Source: Amycolatopsis sp. FDAARGOS 1241
GTDB taxonomy: Bacteria > Actinomycetota > Actinomycetes > Mycobacteriales > Pseudonocardiaceae
NCBI RefSeq assembly: GCF_016889705.1
Contig: NZ_CP069526.1
Coordinates: 1,116,001 to 1,180,000, forward strand
Reading direction: 5' to 3'
Length of the DNA stretch: 64,000 nucleotides
Part shown: positions 25,054 to 33,312 of the stretch, piece after piece
How positions within the stretch are numbered: position 1 is the stretch's first letter
Layout: each line of letters starts with the position of its first letter
Position numbers and translations under genes: made by a program
The notes under the pieces: generated by a model
What the model was told of the DNA's origin: nothing
What the model saw: only the letters and a program-made list of their open reading frames with translations
The model's database searches: none

Positions 25054-25542
25054 ATGGGCTGGTTCAGCTCGACCCCCACCCGCGACCGCAAGGCCGAACG
25101 CGACCGAGAAGAGGCCGAGGCGCGGCTCGCGATCGCCGCGCACGAGGTCGGGCACGCGATCGGCTGCGCCGCCGCCGGGATCCGCGTACACGCCGTGCGC
25201 ATCTGGGGCGACCAAGGGCAGGTCGACGCCGACGGCATCGAGGCATCCGATCAGGCCAAGGTGGACGGCTACCTGGTCATGATGCTGTGCGGCTGGGCTG
25301 CCGGGGCCGAGTGGATGCACCGCCACCACGGCTACTCCCGCTCTGCCGCGCTCTCGTGGGCGCGGCAAGGAGCCCGTTCCGACTGGGCCGACTTCCGCCG
25401 CAAGAAACGGGACGGCTCGCACAACGGCGGCTGGTACGAGCGCCAGGCGCAGAACCTGGTGCGCGCCAACTGGTCGCGCATCGAACGCCACGCCCGCGAG
25501 CTGGCCCGCACCGGCCGCCTCACGGGCAGCCGCTTCAACTGA
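25054..25542 (+). CDS. HExxH protein, M41/FtsH-peptidase-like
   Basis: A 162-residue protein with AAHEVGHAIGCAAAG (zinc ligands H30 and H34, catalytic E31) and a later MLCGWAAGAEW that resembles the second zinc-site helix of FtsH-type M41 peptidases. There is no AAA domain and no membrane helix, so it is a free-standing soluble domain. A paralogue starts 317 bp downstream with the same MGWFS opening and a similar C-terminal helix (RIERHARELARTGRL). It may process an element or host protein, but no substrate is evident. Confidence 0.65.
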   Translation: MGWFSSTPTRDRKAERDREEAEARLAIAAHEVGHAIGCAAAGIRVHAVRIWGDQGQVDADGIEASDQAKVDGYLVMMLCGWAAGAEWMHRHHGYSRSAALSWARQGARSDWADFRRKKRDGSHNGGWYERQAQNLVRANWSRIERHARELARTGRLTGSRFN

Positions 25543-25634
25543 CCCCCGCCCCGGGCCGTTGCCCAGCGGGTTCTGGCTCCACCGCTCGCTGCCTCGACAC
25601 CACCCGCCCGCACCACCAGAAGGAGGAACACTCG

Positions 25635-25856
25635 ATGACCACCGCTCCCGCTCAGCCGGCACAGATCGAGCTCGCTGCCGCCCACGCTCGATCTGCCCGC
25701 GCCCGACCGGGCCGACGCGCAGACCTTCCGGCTGCCGATGGCCGGCACCTGCTCTACACCGTCCCGCCCGGCGGTGGCCGCGTGAGTCCGGCCCTGATCG
25801 CGACCATCGGGTCGGCCGGGAGTCGGGAAAACCACGTGACGTTCGAGAGGAGCTGA
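25635..25856 (+). pseudogene. chimeric scar of two neighbouring genes
   Basis: A 73-codon frame with a good ribosome site (AGAAGGAGGAA). From ~25686 to 25733 its DNA closely matches 26478-26526 in the gene at 26319, but in a different reading frame. From ~25736 it matches the prim-pol gene around 28140 (GRHLLYT). It therefore looks like a recombination junction of two element genes and not a true gene, although the frame is open and could be translated. Confidence 0.6.
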
Positions 25857-25858
25857 GC

Positions 25859-26293
25859 ATGGGATGGTTCAGCCCCCGCCGCGACCCCACCGACCCGCAC
25901 CAGCTACGCATCGCGATCCACGAACTTGGCCACGCCGCCGTCTGGTCCGACGCTGGACTCCAGATCCGGGAGGTCGTGCACACCGGGGATTCCGGACACT
26001 GCGCCGTCGTATGGGACCCGGACAACCTCACCGGCTACGCCGTCGGCTGTTGGGGCGGATTCGAGGCCGAAGACCGCTGGCTACGTGCCCACCGCGCCGG
26101 GCGCGCCAGCCGGGGCAACGCCTCCCACGACATCGGCAACTTCCGCCACGTGAACCGCGGCCTCGACACACGCCTGTCCGAAGGCAGGGCCCGGTCCTTG
26201 GCTCGGGCCGCGGTCGCCCGCCACTGGCGCCGGATCGAAACCCTCGCACCGCAACTCATCCGTGCAGGGCGACTGAACGGCATTCGCGCCTGA
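25859..26293 (+). CDS. second HExxH protein, paralogue of the gene at 25054
   Basis: A 144-residue protein with the same MGWFS start, an IAIHELGHAAVWSDAG motif (H21, E22, H25), a GCWGGFEAEDRWL helix in the position of the third ligand, and a C-terminal helix like that of its paralogue (RIETLAPQLIRAGRLNG). GAGGAG precedes the ATG. Two adjacent diverged copies imply an old duplication and probably distinct partners. A protease role is inferred from the motif. Confidence 0.65.
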   Translation: MGWFSPRRDPTDPHQLRIAIHELGHAAVWSDAGLQIREVVHTGDSGHCAVVWDPDNLTGYAVGCWGGFEAEDRWLRAHRAGRASRGNASHDIGNFRHVNRGLDTRLSEGRARSLARAAVARHWRRIETLAPQLIRAGRLNGIRA

Positions 26294-26318
26294 ACTCTGT
26301 CCAGAAAGGACATCCGCA

Positions 26319-26699
26319 ATGTTCCTGCCTGCTCCCGACCTGTCTGCCACCGATGTGTTCGCGTGCCTGCGTGTCCACGCTCCCGCAGTGCTCACCGATC
26401 CCACCGGTGCGATCCTCGCGGTCGGCGTCACCCGCCCCGTCGCGGCGGTAAACATGATCCGCGCCGCCGGCCCCGCACTCGACCTGCCCACGCCCGACCG
26501 GGCCGACGCCCAGACCTTCCGGCTGCGCTGGTTCGCCTACACCCACCCCGCACGCCCGGGCGATGCGTTCCTGCGGGCCGCCGGCCCCGGCGAAGACGGC
26601 GCGTTCCCAGTGGTGATCTGGCGCGCCGCCGACCAGGCCCGCGCCCGCGCCGCCCACGACGCCGCCCGCGCGCTCAGTGCGATGGGGGCCGCGGCATGA
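26319..26699 (+). CDS. hypothetical protein
   Basis: A 126-residue soluble alpha/beta protein with no recognised motif (VLTDPTGAILAVGVTRPV; TFRLRWFAYTHPARPG). AAAGGA precedes the ATG, and the stop overlaps the next start (ATGA). Part of its DNA is repeated in the chimeric scar at 25635. It sits between the HExxH genes and the replication module. Confidence 0.6.
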   Translation: MFLPAPDLSATDVFACLRVHAPAVLTDPTGAILAVGVTRPVAAVNMIRAAGPALDLPTPDRADAQTFRLRWFAYTHPARPGDAFLRAAGPGEDGAFPVVIWRAADQARARAAHDAARALSAMGAAA

Positions 26700-26821
26700 G
26701 CGGCCGGCCCGACCCCAAGCCCGCAGGCAACCCGTGGGACCTGCACGAGTCGATCACCCGCGACAACGAGGAGCTCACCCGCGCGCGCCGTGACGCGGAC
26801 ACGAAAGGCGGCAGGCGATAA
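26696..26821 (+). CDS. small charged protein (41 aa)
   Basis: A 41-residue very hydrophilic protein (NPWDLHESITRDNEELTRAR) coupled to the preceding gene by an ATGA overlap. The coupling is the main evidence. The function is unknown. Confidence 0.5.
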   Translation: MSGRPDPKPAGNPWDLHESITRDNEELTRARRDADTKGGRR

Positions 26822-26980
26822 GCGCCTGCTGCTGACCCCCCACCTGCCAGCAGACAGCCCTGCACCGTCGACCACGAACGCGCGCACCAACCCCACGTCG
26901 TGCGAACTCGCGACGTCCCGACTTTGTGGCCGGGGCGAGTTCGTGCTGTCCACACCCGCCCCGAGCAAGGAGTGTTTGTC

Positions 26981-27430
26981 ATGGCTGGACTTCCCGAGAT
27001 CACGATGGCCGGAACGCTGACCGCGGACCCGGAGATGCGGTTCACCCCCGCCGGTGCCGGGGTGTGTTCGTTCACCCTCGCCGCCAACGATCGCCGGTTC
27101 GACAAGGACAGCGGCGAGTGGCGTGATGCCGGGGCCACGTTCATGCGCTGCACCGTGTGGCGTCGCCAGGCCGAGAACGTCGCCGACTGCCGCAAGGGCG
27201 ACCGGCTGCTCGTCACCGGCGAGCTGCGCCAGTCCGAGTGGGAGGACAAGAACACCGGCGAGAAGCGCTACGGCTTCGACGTGCAAGTCCGCGAGGCCGC
27301 GCTGTCGATGCTGTTTCACCCGGCCACATCCGCCCGCCCCGACCGCACCACCGGCGGCAGCACGGGCGATGCGTGGGCGTCCTCGGCCCCCACGACCGGC
27401 GGCCCGGCGTCGGACGCACCCCCGTTCTGA
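26981..27430 (+). CDS. ssb: single-stranded DNA-binding protein (SSB)
   Basis: A 149-residue SSB. The OB-fold is clear: ITMAGTLTADPEMRFTPAGA, VCSFTLAANDR, FMRCTVWRRQAENVADCRKG, then LLVTGELRQSEWEDKNTGEKR. A short Gly/Ser/Thr linker ends in DAPPF, a modified acidic tip that would bind partner enzymes. The ATG at 26981 with AAGGAG upstream is chosen; the open frame extends further. It is the element's own SSB, distinct from the chromosomal copy near rpsF, and heads the replication module. Confidence 0.9.
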   Translation: MAGLPEITMAGTLTADPEMRFTPAGAGVCSFTLAANDRRFDKDSGEWRDAGATFMRCTVWRRQAENVADCRKGDRLLVTGELRQSEWEDKNTGEKRYGFDVQVREAALSMLFHPATSARPDRTTGGSTGDAWASSAPTTGGPASDAPPF

Positions 27431-27451
27431 CCGAAAGGGCGGTGATCGGCG

Positions 27452-27751
27452 GTGGCCGACACCACGAAGTACCGCGCGGCCGACGTGGCCGCATGGCTCA
27501 CCGAGCACGCGCACGCCGCACCCGGCCCCGCCCGCCGCGCCGGCCGGGTCGTGGCCGACGCGTGGAACGCACGCGAGTTATACGCCTCGGCCACGCTCCC
27601 GGCCCTCGCCGACTGCCTTGCCGCATCCGGCTGTCTGGTGTCCGAGCTGGAGTCGGTCGCGGATCGGCTGGCCCGCTGCTGCGGGGCGCACCTGCCCGAC
27701 ATCCCGGCGTGGGACCCGAATCCGAACTGGCGAAAGGAGATCAGCGGATGA
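27452..27751 (+). CDS. hypothetical protein of the replication module
   Basis: A 99-residue mostly helical protein with a GTG start 21 bp after ssb and an ATGA overlap with the prim-pol gene. It contains ADVAAWLTEHAHAAPGPARR and a late pair of Cys residues (LARCCGAHLPD). The coupling to the replicase gene suggests an accessory role. No family is recognised. Confidence 0.65.
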   Translation: MADTTKYRAADVAAWLTEHAHAAPGPARRAGRVVADAWNARELYASATLPALADCLAASGCLVSELESVADRLARCCGAHLPDIPAWDPNPNWRKEISG

Positions 27752-28686
27752 GTCAGGCACAACGCGCAGCACTGCGGGCGGCCGCGTTGGAGATTGCTGG
27801 CAGGGGGTGGAAGGTCTTCCCGTGCCGGCCGGGCACCAAAGCCGCCTGCTGGCACGGCAAGGACGACTGCCCGGCGTCGGGGGTGTGCGCGGCCGGGCAC
27901 GTCACCCCCGAGTCTTTGGCCACCTCGGATTTGGACAAGGTCGGGGCCAAGTGGTCCGAGCCCGTGCCCTACAACATCGCGCTCTTTCCCGGCCCGTCAT
28001 GCCTGTTCCTGCTCGACTGCGACCAGCCCAAACCCGGGCACAAGGGCGAGCACGACCCGGACGGCTGGACCCAGCTGCAGGCCTTGGCAGCCGAGCGGGG
28101 CGGGCCGCTGCCCGACACCTACACCGTCACCACCCCCACCGGCGGCCGGCACCTGCTCTACACCGCGCCCCCCGGCTGCCACCTGCGCTCGACGGTCAAG
28201 CACCTCGCCAGCAACATCGACACCCGCGGGTGGGGCGGCTACGCCCTCGCCCCCGGCTCGCTCCGCCCCGACGGCGCTTACGAACTGCTCGACGACACCG
28301 AGCCGGTCGAGCTGCCGGGGTGGTTGGTCCAAGCCACCGTCGAACGCGCCTCTACGGCCGTCTCAGGGCGCGACCAGACGGCCGTAGCCGCGCCGAGTTC
28401 CTACGTGGCCGCAGCGGTGCAGGCCGAGTGCGACCGCGTCCGCAGTGCGCCGCCAGGCACCCGGAACAAGGCGCTGTCGACCGCGGCCTACGCGCTCGGC
28501 CAGCTCGCCGGGGCCCGGCTGCTGGACGAGACCTACGCCCGCGCCGAACTGCGGGCCGCGGTCGCCGCCTGGAACACCCCCGAATCCGCCGTCAAGGACG
28601 ACGGCGTGATCGGCACCGCTCTGCGCGCCGGAGCGGAGAACCCCCGTCGGATCAAGCCGCGACACGGCACCCGCCGCGCCGCCTGA
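27748..28686 (+). CDS. prim-pol domain protein (bifunctional primase/polymerase, RepPP-like)
   Basis: A 312-residue archaeo-eukaryotic-type primase. The family landmarks are GRGWKVFPCRPGTKAA at the start, NIALFPGPSCLFLLDCD with the metal-binding Asp pair, TYTVTTPTGGRHLLYTAPP, and DTRGWGGYALAPGS. The C-terminal ~110 residues are helical. Such proteins prime and copy AICEs and plasmids of the RepPP class together with the ATPase encoded at 31717. The ATG at 27748 overlaps the preceding stop. Confidence 0.85.
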   Translation: MSQAQRAALRAAALEIAGRGWKVFPCRPGTKAACWHGKDDCPASGVCAAGHVTPESLATSDLDKVGAKWSEPVPYNIALFPGPSCLFLLDCDQPKPGHKGEHDPDGWTQLQALAAERGGPLPDTYTVTTPTGGRHLLYTAPPGCHLRSTVKHLASNIDTRGWGGYALAPGSLRPDGAYELLDDTEPVELPGWLVQATVERASTAVSGRDQTAVAAPSSYVAAAVQAECDRVRSAPPGTRNKALSTAAYALGQLAGARLLDETYARAELRAAVAAWNTPESAVKDDGVIGTALRAGAENPRRIKPRHGTRRAA

Positions 28687-28704
28687 ACACCAAGGAGGAC
28701 ACCG

Positions 28705-28974
28705 ATGGCCGCCATCGTTCACCGCTGCGCCTGCGGGCACCTGGACAGCTTCCACGCCCCGTCGCCGAAGGGCGACACCGCGCCCTGCAGCATGGCGCGC
28801 TGCGACTGCGCCGACGTCGACCCGGGCGCCCCGGAGGTCATCCCAACCTGGCGTTCGGAAACCCCGTTCGACCAGGCGCAGCCCGACCCGGCCCTGATCG
28901 AGCCGGGCACCGACCGGTCGTGCGACTGCGAGGACTGCTGGTCGCTCTACAACGCCGAACACGTGGCCGCGTGA
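28705..28974 (+). CDS. small Cys-rich protein
   Basis: An 89-residue acidic protein with Cys/His groups at both ends (HRCACGHLDSFH; MARCDCADVD; SCDCEDCW), which could bind one or two zinc ions. AAGGAGG lies upstream of the ATG. It follows the prim-pol gene by 18 bp. The family is not recognised. Confidence 0.6.
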   Translation: MAAIVHRCACGHLDSFHAPSPKGDTAPCSMARCDCADVDPGAPEVIPTWRSETPFDQAQPDPALIEPGTDRSCDCEDCWSLYNAEHVAA

Positions 28975-29024
28975 CGACCTGCCACCACCGGGTCTGCGAC
29001 CGCTGCGCCAGCCAGTACCTCTGA
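28971..29024 (+). CDS. possible 17-residue Cys-rich microprotein
   Basis: A 17-codon frame with a GTG start overlapping the preceding stop (GTGA). It contains CHHRVCDRCA and ends 14 bp before a strong terminator. The overlap and the compact Cys pattern are the only support. Confidence 0.25.
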   Translation: MTTCHHRVCDRCASQYL

Positions 29025-29038
29025 CCACATCGGACACC

Positions 29039-29075
29039 GAGAAGGGCCGGGCACCACGCGTGCCCGGCCCTTCTC
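29039..29075 (+). terminator. intrinsic terminator after the prim-pol operon
   Basis: A perfect 15-bp inverted repeat (29039-29053 with 29061-29075) with a 7-nt loop. Confidence 0.8.
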
Positions 29076-29105
29076 GTGCCCGTCTTCCGGAAGGGAGCCA
29101 CCGCC

Positions 29106-29465
29106 ATGACCGCCATCCAACCGACGACACCGCTCTCGACGGCCACCGTGCTCGGGGAGGTCGCCGACCGGCGGCGCCAGCAGGACGCCACGTTCGGCGA
29201 GCAGAACCACCCCGATGGCACCGGCCCCGACGTCGAGCTGACCGGAGTGCTGCGCCGCGCCGCCGACGCCGCCTACACCGCACGGTTCACCACCGAGCTG
29301 GCCCGCGCCGAGGGTCGCCTGACCTGGCTGCACATCCTGCGTGAAGAGGTCTACGAGGCGCTGGCCGAAGCCGCCCCGGCGGAACTGCGGGATGAGCTGC
29401 TCGACGTCGCGGCCACCGCGGTGGTCTGGATCGAGGCCATCGACCGCCGCGGCGCGGCCTCGTGA
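29106..29465 (+). CDS. MazG-like (all-alpha NTP pyrophosphatase-type) protein
   Basis: A 119-residue helical protein. EEVYEALAE (E-E-x-x-E) followed ~10 residues later by RDELLDVAA (E-x-x-D) fits the metal-binding pattern of the all-alpha NTP pyrophosphatase superfamily. The opening RRRQQDATFGEQNHPDG is typical of phage and element relatives. Such enzymes hydrolyse NTPs or dNTPs. It is followed by a kinase-like and a DNA methyltransferase gene, all overlapping. Confidence 0.55.
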   Translation: MTAIQPTTPLSTATVLGEVADRRRQQDATFGEQNHPDGTGPDVELTGVLRRAADAAYTARFTTELARAEGRLTWLHILREEVYEALAEAAPAELRDELLDVAATAVVWIEAIDRRGAAS

Positions 29466-29968
29466 GCGCGCCACACGACCCGCTGATGCGCGTCATGGTC
29501 GGCGGGCCCGGCTGCGGCAAGACGACCTACTGCGAACGCCAGCTGGCGGACGGAAGGTTCGGGACCCGGTTGTCGCTGTACCGCGAACGCGCCGTGCTCG
29601 GCCGCCACGAGCATGACCAGGCCGCCACCCCGGCCGCCGTCGCGATGGTCCGCGCGATCGCGGGCGCGCTGCTGGCCGGCGAGCGCGAGGTCATCATCGA
29701 CGCCACCGCCACCACCGCGGCCGAGCGTGGCACCTGGCTGGCCCTCGCCCGCCAGCCCGCCGCCGTCCCGGTCGCGGTGATCGTGCGGGCCCCGCTTGCC
29801 GTGGCGTTGGCCCGCAACGCCAACCGCGCGCGCCCGGTGCCCGAACCGGTCGTCCGCGAGTTCTGGCACCGGGTCCACGCGCTCACCCTGCTCGCGCTGC
29901 TGGCCGAGGGCTTCCGCGCCGTCACCGAGGTCGACACCACACCAACCACCACACCGGAGGTCTGCTGA
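29462..29968 (+). CDS. P-loop kinase-like protein (polynucleotide/zeta-type kinase fold)
   Basis: A 168-residue P-loop protein with Walker A VGGPGCGKTT at residues ~13-22. The strand EVIIDATATTAAERGTWL, carrying an Asp like that of T4 Pnk-type kinases, leads to a basic helix (ARNANRARPVPEPVV) that can act as a lid. Proteins of this type phosphorylate nucleotides, polynucleotides or nucleotide-sugars. It uses a GTG start overlapping the MazG-like stop, and its own stop overlaps the methyltransferase start. The substrate is unknown. Confidence 0.65.
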   Translation: MSAPHDPLMRVMVGGPGCGKTTYCERQLADGRFGTRLSLYRERAVLGRHEHDQAATPAAVAMVRAIAGALLAGEREVIIDATATTAAERGTWLALARQPAAVPVAVIVRAPLAVALARNANRARPVPEPVVREFWHRVHALTLLALLAEGFRAVTEVDTTPTTTPEVC

Positions 29969-31638
29969 TGTACACCGTGACTGACCTGTTCTGCGGCGCC
30001 GGCGGCTCCGGGCTTGGAGCCACGGCCGTGCCCGGCGTGGAGCTGGTGATGGCTGCCAACCACAGCCCGCAGGCGATCGAAACCCACCAGACCAACTTCC
30101 CCGACTGCGACCACGACTGCGCCGACATCTCCCAGGTCGACCCGCGCCGCTACCGCCGCACCGACATCCTGTGGGCCTCGCCGGAGTGCACCAACCACTC
30201 CATCGCCAAGGGCAAGCGGCGGGCCAAGAACCGCAACCAGGGCGTGCTGTTCGGGGAGGAGGAGGTGCCCGACCACGTGGCCGAGCGGTCGCGGGCGACG
30301 ATGTGGGACGTGCCACGGTTCGTCGAGGCGCACCGCCACGACGTCGTGATCGTGGAGAACGTGGTGGACGCGGCGAAGTGGGAGCCGTTCCGAGCGTGGC
30401 TGGCCGCGATGGACTGCCTCGGCTACGACCACCGGATCGTCTCGCTCAACAGCATGCACGCCCCGGCGATCGCCGTTCCGCGCGCGCCGCAGAGCCGGGA
30501 CCGGATGTACGTGGTGTTCTGGCGCAAGGGCAACCCGGTGCCGGACCTCGACATCCGGCCCGCCGCGTGGTGCCCGGCCTGCGACGTCGAGGTGGCGGCG
30601 GTGCAGTGGTGGAAGCCCGGCCGCACGGTCGGCCGATACCGGCAGCAGTACCTCTACCGCTGCCCGAACACCAAGTGCCGCAACGCGATCGTCGAGCCGT
30701 ACGTGCTGCCCGCAGCGGCGGTGATCGACTGGTCCGCCCTCGGAGAGCGCATCGGCGACCGGCGCGACCCGCTGTCGGAGAAGACGATAAGTCGCATCCG
30801 GGCCGGGTTGCAGCGCTACGCGCGGCCGATGACGTTCGAGGCCACCGGCAACACCCATGTGCGCCCCGGCTCCGGCTACGCGCGCGCGTGGCCAGCCGAC
30901 TGGCCGACCGCGACTCTGACTACCTCGCAGACCCGCGCCTTGCTCGTGCCCAGCGGCGGCAGCCGGAACGAGGACGCCCGCATCGTCGCCGACCCGTTCC
31001 GCACCCGCACCACCAGTGAGTGGGAGGGGCTGCTGGTCCCGTTGGAGGGCAGGGAGGGCAAGCACGCCACCAGCACGGACGACCCGATGCGCACACAGAC
31101 CGCGCGGCACGAAACGGCGCTCGTGGTCCCGTACTACGGCACCGGGACAGCGCGGCCTGCCGCCCGACCGATGCCGACGATGACCACTGTGGACACCGCC
31201 GGGGTGGCGTTCATCGCCGAACTGCGCGGCGGTGGCTCGGACGCCCGCGACGTCGCCGAGCCGCTGGCGACGGTGTGCGCCTCGGGCAACCACCACATGC
31301 TGGTGCGGCACAACACCGCCCGCGGCAACCCCGGCCAGATGTGCACGCCCGCCACCGAGCCCGTGCGGCTCACCACCGCCGGGCACCAATCGCTCGTGGG
31401 CTGGCCGGGCGAAGCGCCCGCCGTCGAGGACTGCACGTTCCGGATGCTGTCCGTGCCGGAAGTCCAGGCTGCGATGGCGTTCACCCCTGACTACGTCATC
31501 ACTGGCACCAGCAAGCGCGTCCGGGTGCGCCAGCTCGGCAACGGCGTCACCCCGCCCGCCGCCGAATGGCTGGTCGGCGCGGCGGTCGCCTCGCTGGAGC
31601 GCCGCCGCGTGGGCCGCCGGCGTCGCATCGCCGCGTGA
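29968..31638 (+). CDS. C5-cytosine DNA methyltransferase (phage/element type)
   Basis: A 556-residue methyltransferase. Motif I is TDLFCGAGGSGLG (residues 5-17). Motif IV is ASPECTNHS with catalytic C74, reading P-E-C in place of the usual P-C-Q context. Motif VI is VENVV (E130) and motif X QLGNGVTPPAAEWL near the end. The recognition region has a zinc-ribbon-like insert (CPAC at ~200 and CPNTKC). It then has about six loosely repeated 20-40-residue units of the form DPxxTxTxxxxxLVVP (AWPADWPTATLTTSQTRALL; ADPFRTRTTSEWEGLLVP; DDPMRTQTARHETALVVP). No restriction gene is present, so it is orphan, perhaps protecting the element from host restriction. Confidence 0.88.
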   Translation: MYTVTDLFCGAGGSGLGATAVPGVELVMAANHSPQAIETHQTNFPDCDHDCADISQVDPRRYRRTDILWASPECTNHSIAKGKRRAKNRNQGVLFGEEEVPDHVAERSRATMWDVPRFVEAHRHDVVIVENVVDAAKWEPFRAWLAAMDCLGYDHRIVSLNSMHAPAIAVPRAPQSRDRMYVVFWRKGNPVPDLDIRPAAWCPACDVEVAAVQWWKPGRTVGRYRQQYLYRCPNTKCRNAIVEPYVLPAAAVIDWSALGERIGDRRDPLSEKTISRIRAGLQRYARPMTFEATGNTHVRPGSGYARAWPADWPTATLTTSQTRALLVPSGGSRNEDARIVADPFRTRTTSEWEGLLVPLEGREGKHATSTDDPMRTQTARHETALVVPYYGTGTARPAARPMPTMTTVDTAGVAFIAELRGGGSDARDVAEPLATVCASGNHHMLVRHNTARGNPGQMCTPATEPVRLTTAGHQSLVGWPGEAPAVEDCTFRMLSVPEVQAAMAFTPDYVITGTSKRVRVRQLGNGVTPPAAEWLVGAAVASLERRRVGRRRRIAA

Positions 31639-31648
31639 CCTGCCGCTG

Positions 31649-31673
31649 CCCCGGCACCCACAGCCTGCCGGGG
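31649..31673 (+). terminator. weak hairpin after the methyltransferase gene
   Basis: An 8-bp stem (31649-31656 with 31666-31673) with a 9-nt loop, 10 bp after the methyltransferase stop and 43 bp before the ATPase gene start. It may attenuate rather than stop transcription. Confidence 0.35.
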
Positions 31674-31716
31674 TGGCGGGGCTCGACCGCTCTACCCGCA
31701 CGACGGAGGGAACGCC

Positions 31717-33294
31717 ATGGCCAGCACACCCGCACAAGCCCGGTCGCTGTGGCCACTGGGCGACTCGGGGCGTCCGCGGCTGCGGATCGGTGAGGACCCG
31801 GACGCCATCCGGGTCCTCACCAGCGCCCTGGACGACCGGATCATCCCGAACACCTACGTGTGCGAGGGCGACCCGGTGGTGGTGGAGGAGATCTCCGGCG
31901 CCACCGAGGACACCGAGGCCGGGGATGCCGACGTGGCGTTGCCCATCACCGCGTCGGTGCTCAAACCGCCGCTGCTCGCCTCGCTGCTGGCCGAGCACGC
32001 CGAAGTCATCGACGTCAAACGAGACGGAAAGGAGGTGGAGACCACGCCGAACGCCACCGTGCTCAACGCCGTGCTCGCGCGCCGGTCGTGGCCGAAACTA
32101 CCGGTGCTGCACCGGATCATCTCCACGCCGGTGCTGCGCCGCGACGGCACGCTGCTGCAGGACCCCGGCTACGACCAGGCGACCGGCTACTACCTGGCCG
32201 GAAACCAGCACCTGGGACGGGTTCCCGAGCAGCCCACCAAGGCCGAGGTGGCCGAGTCTCGGGAATTCCTGCTGGACCGGTTCCTGCGGGACTTCCCGTG
32301 GCGCAGTGACGCCGACCGCGCCAACTACCTGGCGCTGCTGGTCACCCCGCTGATCCGCCCCTACACGCGGGCGTTGTCGCCCTTCGGGATGATCGAAGCG
32401 TCGATGCCCGGGTCGGGGAAAACCATCCTGGCCGGCTGTGTCGGGCTGATGGTTGGGCAACGGGTGCTCACCTGGACCGACTCCGAGGAGGAGTTGCGCA
32501 AGGCCATCACCACGGTCCTGGCCGACTCGGTCGGGGTGATCGTGTTCGACAACCTCGCCGAGGGCTCCATGGTGAACTCCGCCGTGCTCGCGCGGCTGGT
32601 CACCGAACGAAACTGGACCGATCGCCGGTTGGGCACCAACGCGGCGGCGAACTTCATCAACGACCGGTTGTGGCTGGCGACCGGCAACAACCTCCGCACC
32701 GGCGGGGACATGGCATCCCGCTCGGTGTGGGTGCGGCTCGACCCGAACTGCCCCCGTCCCGAGGCCCGCACCGGGTTCACGATCCCGAACCTCGACTCGT
32801 GGATCCTCGACCCGGGCAACCGGGCGACGGTGCTGCGGCATGTGCTGATCCTGATCCTCGACTGGACCAACAACGGGGCACCCACCGCCGCGCAGGTGCC
32901 GCAGATGCGGCAGTTCACCCCTTGGGCCACACACCTCGGCGGGTTCCTCGAACACCACCAGATCGGAGGGTTCCTCACCAACGCCGAATCCGTGCGGGAG
33001 CTGGACGAGGAAGACAGCGAATGGCGGTCGTTCCTGATGGCCTGGGACGACGTCCACGGCGACGTCCGGCTGACCTCGCAGCAGCTGCGCCAGTCCGGCG
33101 AGCCGACCGGAGGGACCGATCCCTGGGCCGGGACGTTCCCGACCGACCGGCGCGGCAAGCCGCTCACCGTGAAGAGCCTGGGGTGGCGGCTGCGGGGCCA
33201 GATCGACCGCTGGCACGGCGACGTGGTGTTACGCAGCGCAACCGACAGCCACGCCAACAGTCGGCTCTGGTGGGTCGAGCGACAAGCGCTCTAG
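31717..33294 (+). CDS. replicative ATPase/helicase of the prim-pol system
   Basis: A 525-residue AAA+/RecA-like ATPase. Walker A is MPGSGKT (~residues 230-236) after a ~220-residue N-terminal region. Walker B is GVIVFDNL, followed by a sensor-like LWLATGNNLRTGGDM with an Arg-rich RSVWVRLDP. The C-terminus has a winged-helix look (LTVKSLGWRLRGQIDRW). This architecture is the partner of prim-pol proteins in AICEs and actinophages, unwinding the origin for the primase. An iteron array begins 19 bp after its stop. Rep helicase identity is inferred from this pairing. Confidence 0.75.
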   Translation: MASTPAQARSLWPLGDSGRPRLRIGEDPDAIRVLTSALDDRIIPNTYVCEGDPVVVEEISGATEDTEAGDADVALPITASVLKPPLLASLLAEHAEVIDVKRDGKEVETTPNATVLNAVLARRSWPKLPVLHRIISTPVLRRDGTLLQDPGYDQATGYYLAGNQHLGRVPEQPTKAEVAESREFLLDRFLRDFPWRSDADRANYLALLVTPLIRPYTRALSPFGMIEASMPGSGKTILAGCVGLMVGQRVLTWTDSEEELRKAITTVLADSVGVIVFDNLAEGSMVNSAVLARLVTERNWTDRRLGTNAAANFINDRLWLATGNNLRTGGDMASRSVWVRLDPNCPRPEARTGFTIPNLDSWILDPGNRATVLRHVLILILDWTNNGAPTAAQVPQMRQFTPWATHLGGFLEHHQIGGFLTNAESVRELDEEDSEWRSFLMAWDDVHGDVRLTSQQLRQSGEPTGGTDPWAGTFPTDRRGKPLTVKSLGWRLRGQIDRWHGDVVLRSATDSHANSRLWWVERQAL

Positions 33295-33312
33295 GAACAC
33301 AGGCGGAGAAAA

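Noticed and set aside
29968..31638. Restriction-modification system
   Set aside because: No endonuclease gene lies on either side; the P-loop protein and ATPase do not carry nuclease motifs.
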